From the NCBI GenBank assembly GCA_047967505.1, contig CM106538.1: DNA of 64,000 nt; one strand, given 5' to 3'. Origin of the DNA: Dipteris shenzhenensis. Taxonomy: Eukaryota > Polypodiophyta > Polypodiopsida > Gleicheniales. The notes under the pieces are model-generated. The model saw only the letters and a list, made by a program, of their open reading frames with translations. It searched no databases and had not been told where the DNA came from. Both the position numbers and the translations under genes were made by a program. Shown here one piece after another: positions 22,143 to 32,455 of this stretch. Numbering within the stretch: position 1 is the stretch's first letter; each line of letters begins with the position of its first letter.

Positions 22143-22422
22143 GTTTCGTTATTAAGAAGCTAAACTTTTATATTGGTGTCGAAAGTTTGTATGCTTTAAT
22201 AAAAATAAATGTTTGAAACATTCGCCCAGATTTTAAACTTTTACATAAAAAATTTAAAGTTTCATGCAGATTTACATTTATTCGTTCAAAATTCAAAATA
22301 AAATATAGAAAAAAGTATTACATTCTACCAATATTGTGAAACTAAAAAAATGAGTTGAAAAACTTTCTCCAAGATTTTATATTAATATATAAGCATAGCT
22401 TTGATAAAAACATCCCCCCCCC

Positions 22423-24050
22423 GTTTCTCTTTCTCTCTTAACCGCTCGTAATAACCCAAAACGAACAACATTGAAACACATTACAAAAGAGCAATGCATA
22501 GCAAACAAGGTCAACAAGTAGTGAGTTATGTGGGAAAGTCAAAACTTGAGAGGTGTGGAGAGCTTCATGGAGACACATGGAGGGAGGCCTCTAGGAGGAT
22601 AGGCTAAGATATGAGAAGGCCAAAGAACACCTCCCCACGCATGCTAGTGGGATTGCACAATCTTTGTGCTATATTGCTAATAGAGCAACTCTGTTTTGAG
22701 GCCTTGCCAACTTTGCATTCCAATGCCCAAGCTATGCGATTGATTCACTCTAGAACTTGGCTAAAATGACTTATAACGACCTGCAAAAACTCCTTATCAG
22801 GCCCGCTACATTACTCACAATGTGTTGAAATCCCAAAAGCTTTCATGGGGACATGCCCTCTGCAATGCTGGCTTAGCATCTCACTGCTAGAGTTCAAGCG
22901 TCGACAAGAGTAGAAGGACTCTGCTCCAAGAGGAAGAGTAGAGAGAAAGCAAGGAGCATTGGGAGTTGGGAGGTAACATAGACAACATGGGTAGGGGGGA
23001 CCCAAGCATTATTATTCTCCTTTTCTGTTTCGGCACCCTTTCTCCTCCTAGAGGAGCAACTACCCAATGAATTTGCTTATCAAGAACGCTGAATTTTGAA
23101 TTTTTGTTAACATAGGAAACATACTTTTGACAATATTGTTCCTGCAACAACAAATTTCGGCAACTACACTCCCATGGCTCAAATTGGAATCCTGTTGTAG
23201 CAAATGTAGTCTCCTTAGAACATGTCTCTGGCATGTGTAGTGGTTGTAAGGGCCAGTGCACACAATCTATCTAATGCGACGCTGGCGGTGCATTTAGAAG
23301 GGCTGTTGTTGCTATTCCTTTTACAACGAATCAGTTTTGGCCATTTGGGAGTGTATTGGGTTCCAGTCCGTGCTCTTCAGATGGAGAGGTAGTGAGACGT
23401 CCCTTTTAACCAAGTCACAATTAAATACTTGAATCATGGGCATTTGAGAGCGTGAACCAATTTGTCTTTTCTCTGTGATTGAGCATTTCTTTCTCGTGTG
23501 CACTGCCCTAAAAGCTGCAAAATGGGGCTTATGGGTAGTCTTGTCGAACTTCCAAGTCCCTTTCCTTTTAGCCGTTATACCATGCCACTTTAAATTTTTA
23601 AAGACTTTCAACCGAGCAACTACAACCCTCATTGATCCACTTTGCGCAATCTCTCCCGCCTCTTTCACGTACCTGACAAATCTCCAGCCCTGTTCCACTC
23701 CTCCGTGAACCTCTGAAGTATTGATCCCCCCGTAAGTATTTTTAAAACCCACTACCTACCAGCTGGTCGAAAAGAATAATTTCCACTAGATTACTGCTCC
23801 TGGATTCCCCGAACGTTCCTCAAAAACATCACCGTAGAGTGTGAGCATCAAAGAATTGTAATTACCTCTCTGATGCTGCGGTCCTTAAGTGCAATTTGGT
23901 GAATAACATCTAGGGAATCGGCGCTTGCATGCACATTGGACAGTTTACATCGATCAAACTTTCAATGATACGGTAAGACCATGATCCTGAGAAATTCCAC
24001 ATTAATTCCAAGCCCAAACGTCAAGGTCGCAAACTAAAAAAGACACACAA
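22423..24050. other. No supported gene
   Basis: A 143-codon minus-strand frame at 23321-23752 and a 124-codon one at 22887-23261 have no motif I recognise. The first is basic and could be a decayed host or transposon exon. No repeats were noticed. Confidence 0.3.
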
Positions 24051-25110
24051 TTTACACAGCTGCGTTAATTTGGAATCGTGTTTGGAGTGGGAAGCCAACT
24101 GGCTTTGCTTTTTTTGCAGCAGCTTTGCTGGTTTGCCAGGAGCTGGCGATCTGGACGATCTTCCGTTCTGACCAGATCCTAACCAGGACTTGTAAAGCTT
24201 TGTTTCAGCGAATTACGATTACGGTGAACTTGAAACGTGACTCGTGAGTCCTTTCGCGAGTCGACTCGCTAGTAGTAGTAGTACCAGTGTTCACCGAAAA
24301 CACTGGTCGCTCTACCATTGACTTGTTACACCTCAACCGGAAAACTATCCTCGACGCACTACAGCCTTCGGCCAGGGGTACTTGTCTAGTGGGCTTGTAC
24401 GCCGGTACTTTTGCCGCAGCAGTACCACCTCGAGGCAGCAGCTGTGCGGTGACGTAAACTTTGTCCCGCATCCGAAGTCATGCAATTCTCGACGGCGGTG
24501 CAGAACTCTCATAGACCGGATGAAAACTACAATACCACGTATACGACCGCCCCTGTGACCGCGCGCCATGTGCTCTCTGGTCCTGAACCGCAAGGTGTCT
24601 GCACGAAGAACCAAGGCGAGGGGCCAGGGCCAGGGCCCGGGCCCCGGGGTTTACTACTTGTATCGAATCTGTGTGCGGGCGGCGGTGCGTGGGGTACCGG
24701 GTTAGCGGTCCTCTCTATGTTATCATCGGTCAAGTCTCGAATATTGAGTCTGTACCACAGTCAACCCCACTCTCGAGACGTAACTGTACCTTTCCTCCGG
24801 ACTCCGGAGTCCAGTGACCAGTGATCGCTCGCTGAGTCGCTGCTGTCCTCGAGGCAGAGCCTGAGTCCCCCGCCTCGAAATGACAAGTTCGCTAGTGTTT
24901 GATCAGCGAGAGTGGCGTCTCACGGAGAACTCCAGAGTCCTCAGACTCCTCACTGCGCATCGTCCTCCTTCCCCCGGCCCCGTCATTCCTGTTGGCTGTT
25001 CTTTCCCGTTTCGTCATCGTGATTCGCACACATTAGGCTCTCCTTGGAAGATCCCGAGAAGTCCAATGTCACTGCGTTCTGCTCTTACTCTCTCTCAGAC
25101 TTAGCTTTCT
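24050..25110. other. GC-rich, palindrome-rich island
   Basis: It is distinctly richer in G+C and CpG than its flanks. It contains a perfect 14-bp palindrome GCGAGTCGACTCGC (24256-24269), a 9-bp stem with 7-nt loop (ACCAGTGTT/AACACTGGT, 24283-24307), a G/C-only run at about 24613-24652 and repeated CTCCGGA/TCCGGAG and GACTC/GAGTC words. Open frames here are low complexity. It could be a CpG-island promoter, a GC-rich non-autonomous transposon or insertion debris. Confidence 0.45.
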
Positions 25111-26541
25111 GCGTGCTCATCATTTACCGCCATGACGACCAATCGCATTACCAGAATGAGATAAATTGTAGTCTTTTGTATGTCTTGTTGTTTAATCGTG
25201 AGTTGTGAAGGTTTTCCAAATTCCCCCTTGTGCAGAAATGTCACATCAATGAGAGTTGGCTCTAAGACTCTAACAGCCTGTTCACGTAGGAAGGGCGATT
25301 TGCAGTCATGCAAACGCTTATGTCCCTTCCTCTTGAGTACGGGCCAACGAAAAACCTGTTTTCCCTCCAAATGAACCCAAATTCATATTCTTGGTTTGCA
25401 ACTCCTCCCTTCACGTGAACACACTCAAAGGAGAGATAGGAGAGGCTTGCCACTTGGTCCGAGGTCCCTTGTGTTTCCCCATGTGCATTTTGCCCCGTGA
25501 CATAGGCTCCCAACATGGAACCGTGAGTGCTATATCTATGATGGAATCGTGAGTTGTTAGACTAGTTTTAGGAAGAGCTTATGTTGCCCTTGGGATCTTA
25601 AACAAGGGTTGCAAGGTAAACCTTCTTCCATTCTCAAGATAGGTATGCTTGGTCACTCTCCAGCGGCCTACCATAATGCAATATGAGTGGGTAGCATTCG
25701 AGAAAGCTATGTGGATGAGTCGTAACAAAAAAAACATGGAGTCATTCATTTTGAGTATTAGAAGGCGTGCAAAGTTCCCATCAGATTAAGAAGCTAAGAG
25801 AGAAATTGTTAACAAATGTCATAGAAAGGTTTGCACAATAGTTACAAAAATCAATCTTTTTCAAAGTTTTTTCCCTCAAAGAAGTGCATTTCTTGGATCT
25901 TGCACGCCAACCCTACTCTTCTTCCACCACCTTTTAGATTTTGAGCCAACCTAAGTAGTGGGCATCAATGTGCGTGCTTGTAAAGAAATGCAGCTAGTAT
26001 AAAGAGAACGAAGAATGTTTCTTCTTTTATAGCACTCAAGAATTAGATCCGGCAGGTAGGTGTATTGAGGTAAAATATATATAAATGATTTTAGTGCTAT
26101 TTCCTAGAAATTGTTAAATAATATTTTCAAGTTTGACTTAATTAAAGTGAAATTTAAAAATAGATTTATGTAAACTTGCAATTTTAGAATTATTAATTAT
26201 GATATCAAGAAGAGCACTATAATAGTATAAATTTTTGAAATACACTACAATATTATTATAAGAGTAATAATACATGAAAATTTATCTCGTATACTTAAAA
26301 GTAGTTATTATTGAGATTGTTATATGTCACTAAAAACATGACGTTTTCAAAAGCATGAATTAATAATAGTTCATACATGAATTATTTTATGTGTATTGAA
26401 AAAAAGTAGTAATACTTTGAAAATGATAAAAATTGAGTAATATATGCTATGAATTAAGAGTCTTTTAAGAGTATGACTTAACTATAGTTTGAAATAGGAA
26501 GTCCTTTACATGTATTGAAAATGGGCTTCTACTTAAATATA
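25111..26541. other. No supported gene; transition to AT-rich DNA
   Basis: Short overlapping frames at 25.1-25.5 kb on both strands have no recognisable motif. From about 26.05 kb the base composition becomes strongly AT-rich, at the edge of the helicase/nuclease island. Confidence 0.35.
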
Positions 26542-26900
26542 CTAGATTATGTCTCTATTTTTGAGAAAGTAAATTTTTTTAATAGATGCTGGATTTCCAC
26601 TGAGGTTATTGTAGCCATATGTTGAGTTGGTTGTGTTGAGTTCTCTTATGAATTTCTCTTCGAGAGTATCTACTTTGCTTTTAAAGTTTGTGATGGCTAG
26701 GATTTCTATTTTGAAGTTCAAGTGGAACAGTTTGTACCTATTAACATCATGTTTCATTTTTAATGGAGGATTGGTTTGGTGTTATGCTATCCGTTTTTCA
26801 AGATTACTAGTTTGTCTAATAAATCGTTTTTCTGTAGCAATACATAGAATAGAATATACGTAATATGGGCCTTTTGTGCCTTTTTGTTTGTCTTCTTCGC
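26542..26900 (-). pseudogene. GIY-YIG endonuclease domain, one in-frame stop
   Basis: Two minus-strand frames, 26782-27105 and 26542-26757, are in the same phase and separated by a TAA. Together they read KGPYYVYSILC, then KRFIRQTSNLEKRI, then LEEKFIRELNT and GYNNLSGNPAS. This is the layout of a GIY-YIG nuclease: the first strand (usually GIY or YxVY), the second strand (usually YIG), helix QTSNLEKRI, the catalytic Glu in the E..FI.ELNT helix, and the closing GYN. Here YIG has become FIR. GIY-YIG domains cut DNA in homing endonucleases, Penelope-like elements, some large DNA viruses and repair enzymes. About 70 residues upstream in the frame are of unknown type. It lies 1.2 kb downstream of a helicase relic in the same orientation. 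Confidence 0.65.
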
Positions 26901-28071
26901 AATTTCCTATTTGAAATAGCCAAATGAAGTACGATGAGTTTTTCATGTGTGCTAGAAAATGAAGTTTGTATGTATTGTAAGATATGGAGTCAAGAATGAT
27001 ATTGTTCTTTGATGGAGTCGGGAAAAACTCAAATTGTTTGCCATATGCTTCTTTTGCAAAATTCAAATCAATAGTGGAAGTTATACCTTCTATGGTAAAT
27101 GGCAACTCTTTTACTTTTTTTAATCATTTGTTTGGAGCATGTTGTTGAACTCCACTAGTATGACATTTCTAGTCTTACGATCTATTTTGAGGAGTTCGGC
27201 TAAGCTTACATTGTAGCCAAAGTGTAGAAGTTCAAGGCAATAAGTTGAAATTCCTTCTGATTGCTTATCTATTATTGCTTGTGCTTCTGTTCTCAACATC
27301 ATTATAGTAATGATATCATCCTCTTTTGTGATTTTTTGAATTATGTACTCAGTTAGACCTGCATTATGTTTGAATTGATATTATGCATATCTTTTTTTTT
27401 AAAATATGTAGAATTTAATCATTTTTTATAAATAAAATTGTTTTACTAACCACGTTAGCTCTCATTTCTTTGTCTCCATGTTCTGCCTTCCATTGTTGTA
27501 GTTCATGTTGATTGTTATCCATGAAATTCCTAAGGTCTTGTAGTGTGCTCCATCCATAAATGTATTCATTTGGTTCCTTTCCAGCCATGTTTGCGAGACG
27601 CATTTGAGCTGTATACAAGAAATAATTTTGTCCCTTTGTTCTTTTTGTTGATTTTTCTTGATCTTGTTGAGCCAATCAGGCCTTACTTTTAAATTGATTA
27701 AATATCTGCAAAATAGTAATCTATTATAAATTAGAATATAAACTAATGTGAAGAAATACTACAATGCATAATATTGAAAATGTAACTCGTCTGATGTTGC
27801 CATATTTTTATTGTTGGCTGTTCTTCAAATAGGTGTTTGATAGATCCTACATATTAGTTTGTATCAAAAGTTTCTTTTGTCTTATATTGATGAATATTTA
27901 ATGAAAGGATTTTCTATTGATTACTTATTTTTTTTAATTTATGGAAGCATTGGAATGAAGTTAGATGGATTGATTTTATTTAAGATTCTTAAGTTGTTTT
28001 GAGTGGTGACTCATGAAAGCATGACATATGTTAGGCCTGGTGCAAATGATTTTTGTATTACTATAAGAGCC
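26901..28071 (-). pseudogene. Unrecognised coding relics between nuclease and helicase
   Basis: Three minus-strand frames look protein-like: the N-terminal part of 26782-27105 (FTIEGITSTIDLNFAKEAYG), 27120-27302 (LELLHFGYNVSLAELLKIDR) and 27415-27675 (NYFLYTAQMRLANMAG). They are in different phases and resemble no family I can name. The rest of 27.7-28.07 kb is AT-rich with many stops. They may be parts of one or two lost genes of the same element. Confidence 0.4.
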
Positions 28072-29165
28072 TTAAGGTTCTTTGAGTGTGCATCCTTGTG
28101 ACTTGTGTCCTATAATTGCATATGCTAGTGTGATTGGAAAAGTTGTTTTGTGATACCATATTGAGTTTAATACCATCCGTTTATGTTTTGATTGTCTTAG
28201 CATGATTTTTTCATTTGTTGATAAGATCTTGGCATGATTTTTTAAAATGTTTTTTGTGTTATTATCTATTTCTAGTGATATGATAGTTGCAATAGTGCCA
28301 TTTGTAGCTCCGATTGTGAGATCTATATTTCTGTGATCATCACTTTCGCTCCTATTACTATTTGTTGTATGGAGTGGAAATTTGGATCCATTATCCATTC
28401 TTGTAATTCTAAGATTTGATCTGCATTGGATGTCACAGTGATGCTTTTAATTTGATGCTCGTTGAATTTCTTATGTAGTATGAACTCATTATAGTATCGT
28501 GTGTCATTTTGATGGGTGCACAGTATAGTTGTGTCTTTGTCAATGAAATCGTTTGCTTCAATATCACTTATGATTAAATTACCTAGGTAATATTGAATCT
28601 CCTATACCATTGGTTGTCTTATCCTGATTATGTTTAAGAATTCTATGTATGTTGGATCTTCTAGGTGACGTATTGATGTGTGAAGGAATGAAAAGGTTGC
28701 AGTTGTCTAGAAACCCGAGTTTCCAATATAGCATTTTCTACAAAATTCATTTTCTTGCACCTTGCATTTACATATTGGAGGCAATTGGGACATATCTCCG
28801 AATAAGAGCATCTTTTTATTTTCAAAAGGTAACAAGATTGTTTGCTTGCAAGTTTCACATAGCTGTCTGATTACTGTGTTTACTGTTTGGCATGTCATCA
28901 TTGAGATCTCATCAATTATTATGATTTCTACATTTTGCAATTCTATGTATCGTTCGTCTGACACTGGTAAGGAGGCACGAAACATATCGTGTCTCTTTGG
29001 TAGAGCAACCATAGATGTTATGAGCAGACGCTCAATAATTCTTGTTGAATCACGAAGCACAATTGTGCCGACTTCATGCAATGTATTTTTATTTTTTTTG
29101 AATTGATGAGTTTTAGGTAGCATGTTAATTTGTCCTAGTAATGACAAGTAGTTGTCCTCGTGCAA
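28072..29165 (-). pseudogene. PIF1-family helicase, decayed
   Basis: In order on the minus strand: FRASLPVSDERYIELQNVEIIIIDEISMM (about 28990-28905; the Walker B DE box), LLFGDMSQLPPI (motif III), a Cys-rich stretch CKCKVQENEFCRKC, SIRHLEDPTYIEFLNIIR (about 28690-28635), TTILCTHQNDTRYYNEFIL, IGATNGTIATI and ITLAYAIIGHKSQGCTL (motif VI region). The set is diagnostic for PIF1/RecD-like superfamily 1 helicases. A Walker A loop is not recognisable in the decayed N-terminal part. At least one stop (TAG near 28590) and two frame changes break it. PIF1 helicases drive 5'-3' DNA unwinding in Helitrons, in host genome maintenance and in large DNA viruses. The Cys-rich insert and the GIY-YIG neighbour are not what I expect of a plant Helitron. 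Confidence 0.75.
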
Positions 29166-29930
29166 TTTTCATAAGATCAAATGGTGAGTCAGCAGAGTGT
29201 CTTTCAAGAATATCAAAAATAACTTTCGAAGAATAAACACTTACTCCTAGTTTTGGATGCGGTCGTTCATACATAGTCAAGTATTTTTTAAATATGGGTT
29301 TGTTCTAGAGTTAAATGCTAGAACGTGTTTCGTTGTTAATAGTAAGTTTGTTGAGTTACTACAAAATCTTTGTTGGTGATTCTAACATATTAGTGGATTA
29401 TCCAACATCGATCTTCTTTGTAGTATACCTGTTGCTAAAGATGTAATACCTTTAGAAACATTTAGGGATATATCAATTATAGAAAGCATTTGCATTTGAA
29501 ATATGTTCACACCTAATACATTCTGTAAATAGTCTGGATCATAGGGAACCGAGTACAACTTTCTGAATGGACTATCTATTCATGCTTTATAAGCCATTTT
29601 TTATCTGTCCTAGGTCATTTTCTACATGCAAACTTATGAACGATAAGTCATATGGTGTTATACTTGATTCTAGTAGTGATATTACTGATTTAACCTTTGT
29701 AAAGGACCTATGTTAAATTCTATTCTACCACAAAATACACAATATTGCGTCTTCGAAATATATTGAGAAGTAATTTGGTTCCATTCTTTTAGAAATTTAT
29801 CGATGAATAGCCATGAAGAGAAACTCGGTTGTAATCGTCTTTTCTTGTTTTCTATGCAAATGTAGGATGCACATTCTCTTTTTTCAATAAGTGACCTTTT
29901 TATATTTGTAAAGTAAATTATATGTTAAAG
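29166..29930 (-). pseudogene. Unrecognised coding relic upstream of the helicase
   Basis: Read with frame changes, the minus strand keeps protein-like stretches: SLIEKRECASYICIENKKRR and FIDKFLKEWNQITSQYISK ending in a YCVFCGR Cys pair (about 29920-29720), SVISLLESSITPYDLSFISL (about 29695-29630), SPFRKLYSVPYDPDYLQNVLG (about 29570-29500) and PHPKLGVSVYSSKVIFDILE (about 29265-29205). They share the helicase's strand and base composition and may be its N-terminal extension or a separate upstream gene. I cannot name the family, and no HUH-type Rep motif is visible. Confidence 0.35.
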
Positions 29931-30059
29931 TAGAAGCACCTACTTTATTTTCCCATTGTAGATCAGAGCGTTAAAAATGACTTGAAATTCACCAATTCAA
30001 ATAATTTGCCAACAAAATATCAAGGTTGTTAACACTTTGTATTTTCACACAAAATTTAT

Positions 30060-30700
30060 AATGTCTCTAGTTTATGTTGATACCAATTTGAATATAGCAT
30101 ATAGGAATTTGAATGTAGCATATTGTATTTCGAATATAGAACATGGTAAATAGCTCTTTCTTTTTGCACATAGGATTTTGTGTTTAGCATATATTATTTG
30201 GCATATATTTTGTAGCTATTTGAATTTGGGATATAGTACTTTTTATTTATCACTTTGTATATGTTTGGTAGCAATTTGAATTTGAGATATAGCATTTTGA
30301 AATTTGTACATAGCACCATTGTTGCATTTAGCATATAGCACTTTGTATCCAACACATAAACAAATACACTTAACCACACATTCGTGTGGAGGGAGAGTCG
30401 GCACATTTCCTGTCTAAAAATTATAAGACCAAGGAACGTGCCCTTCCTTAGGTTCATATCATTTTGCATTTTGCACATAGTATTTTGCATATAGCATGTA
30501 GCAATTTGAGTTTGGAATATAGAACATAGCATTTTGCATTTTGTACAAAGTACTTTGTTCTTTGGGAAACGTATGATTTTGTATTTTGTACATAGTATTT
30601 TGCATATAGCATATAGCATTGAGTAACTAGCATTTTTGCATTTAGCACATAGGACTTTGTATCCAACACATAAACAAATAAACTGATTCAAGGGCTGTGT
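30060..30700 (+). repeat. Degenerate AT-rich tandem repeat
   Basis: Variants of an AGCATATAGCATTTTG-like word recur more than fifteen times. A longer block ending in ACTTTGTATCCAACACATAA occurs twice (about 30325-30365 and 30636-30680), so a higher-order unit of about 310 bp was duplicated. The open frames through it (rich in Cys, Lys and Tyr) are by-products. Confidence 0.75.
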
Positions 30701-30784
30701 TTGTAGTGATGCTTGTGTGGAACATGATCTCATGGAATACCATAATTTTAGCATGTGCTTAGAACGGGTTTAGCAAGGAAGCTC

Positions 30785-31340
30785 TACAACTATTCTGCTC
30801 GCCTCTCTTCCCCCATTTAAAAATGTGATTCCTGTCATAGAGAGAGGCAGTGTGTAGCCTATGATGGCACTGTTTTCTGACTAATGGTTTTAGAAATGGA
30901 TCCTTAATTGCACTACTACAATCCTCCTCCTCATTCCTCTCGCACAAAAGACTGGCAGATGACTGCAACTTTATAGGAGCACCTTGGGGCAGTGAAAGAC
31001 ATCAATGCAAAGTTATCAGGTTCATGTCAGAAGTTTGCAAGTAGACTACAGCACCCAGGGTATGTTGGGAGGAACAAAGGCAGCAAAGCAGAGATGTCTA
31101 TTCCAGGACAGAAAGTAGCAAGTAGGTCTACAGACCTGCGCAGCATCCAAGGCATGTATGGGGATGTTCTACAGTAAAAGATCCATAGTCCATTGCTCTC
31201 CTCTCTTTCCTCGTTTTGAAATGTGATCCCTCCCATAGATAGAGGCAATGTGTAGCCCATGATGGCACCATTGTCTGACTAATGGTTTGAAAATGGGTCT
31301 TTAATCACACAACTGCAATCCTTTTCCTTAGTCCTTAAAA
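30785..31340 (+). repeat. Two-copy repeat, about 145 bp, 410 bp apart
   Basis: About 30790-30940 and 31196-31335 share AATGTGATTCCT/AATGTGATCCCT, GAGGCA.TGTGTAGCC.ATGATGGCA and TCTGACTAATGGTTT, at roughly 80% identity. Non-coding. Confidence 0.7.
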
Positions 31341-31507
31341 ATGGTTATTGATCTATGAATATGTTTTTGATTTGTAGCTCCTCCATGCATGGCTAGCAAG
31401 CTATTGAAACTTGCCTACTTTGATTGATAACAGCTCAATAGATACTAACCTAGACATGATGGGTTTGACATCATACATATTAAAATCTGCTAGCTCATAT
31501 CTTGCCA

Positions 31508-31615
31508 TATGTACTTCCCATTCATGTTTGGATATGACTGCAAGGGTGAATTGGCCACCATCAAGCATGCACTTCCCCTTCATGTTTGGATTTGGCTGCA
31601 AGGGTGAATTGGCTT
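31508..31615 (+). repeat. Tandem pair, 57 bp
   Basis: Two adjacent copies of a unit containing TTCATGTTTGGAT and GCTGCAAGGGTGAATTGGC, differing at a few sites. Confidence 0.8.
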
Positions 31616-32452
31616 GCAATCTCATCTCCAGACTGCTCCTTGTGGATAGCCAACTATAAGGCAGTAATTTGTTGTAACCTTGATCAACTTGCTACCCTTT
31701 GATGGAAGCTATACAATGCCTACCAGCAATGCCCATTGTGGTCAAAAGCCACAATTATGGCAGTCCAAGAGACCATTGTGATAAGCCATTATGGTGAACA
31801 ATCTCCTTGCTTTGCACATGCTCCCACACATCCCAACCTTTGTCTATGTAACAAAGTATAAGGTTTTCAAGAGCAAGTACCCTTAGGAGCAACTTGGTGC
31901 ATAGGAGTTGCTTGACTACTCGAAGCTACATCATCTTGAAGAGATCAGGAACACTCAATGCACAGATTGGAGCTCTCCCACTGTGCAGACTGAAATTGAT
32001 GGAGGACTGGTGCTAGTGGAGGAAGGTGAGCTGGCCAAAAGCTGCAGACAAGATTGGCTCCTGAACGTTCTCCTTCAGATGGTCATATGGATGTGGACAT
32101 TGTCACAGGAAGGACATGTTGAAAGAAACCTTAGGAGCATGGTGGTTGGAAGACTTCAAGGTGTCCACTTATTATGAGTGGGAAAGCTGATGATGCTTGC
32201 ATCCGGATTACCCAAGATCGCTGGCGGGCTCATGATTGAAGTTTGTGGTGCCATGGACTTGTTGCATTGCCAACATTATACTTATGTACCAGGATGGTTC
32301 TCTTGTGCAGGGCTGAACCTGGAGGAGTAGGAGATATTGGTTGAAAGAACAAGGAACAACGACAACTCTGAATCACTCCAAACTGCTTGTCTATGGAAGC
32401 TGATGGAGCATCTACATGGAGAAGTAGCGATTGGGCCATGTTGATGAGAGGG
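31616..32452. other. No supported gene
   Basis: Mixed-composition sequence. An 89-codon plus frame at 31908-32177 has no known motif. It might be the decayed 3' interior of the element whose candidate LTR begins at 32456. Confidence 0.3.
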
Positions 32453-32455
32453 GAT

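Larger units (their letters stand above)
18293..22414 (-). repeat. MITE-like repeat, copy 2, split by a gypsy element
   Basis: One end lies at 18293-18315 (GATGATTTTTTAAAGTTAG...) and the rest at 22143-22414 (to ...TTTGATAAAAACATC). Removing the gypsy insertion at 18316-22142 and one copy of the GTTTC duplication gives a unit of about 290 bp. This unit matches the reverse complement of copy 1 (21083-21361) along its length, roughly 75-80% by eye. Both outer ends read GATG followed by a T run, that is, short imperfect terminal inverted repeats. No coding. A run of nine C follows at 22414-22422. Confidence 0.7.

Noticed and set aside
21083-22414. A 1.3-kb DNA transposon with 270-bp terminal inverted repeats that captured gypsy sequence
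   Set aside because: The gypsy target duplication GTTTC and the continuity of pol across 21083-21361 show instead two separate copies of one small repeat.
23321-23752. 143-codon minus frame as a possible host gene
   Set aside because: No recognisable domain, no clear gene signals, and a length that chance allows. It is kept only as a note in the gap entry.
24480-24824. 114-codon plus and 68-codon minus frames with Gly-Pro repeats
   Set aside because: They come from a G/C-only run in a GC-rich island where stops are rare; no domain is visible.
30060-30700. CRISPR-like spaced repeats
   Set aside because: The repeats are degenerate, AT-rich and without unique spacers of even length, and the genome is eukaryotic.
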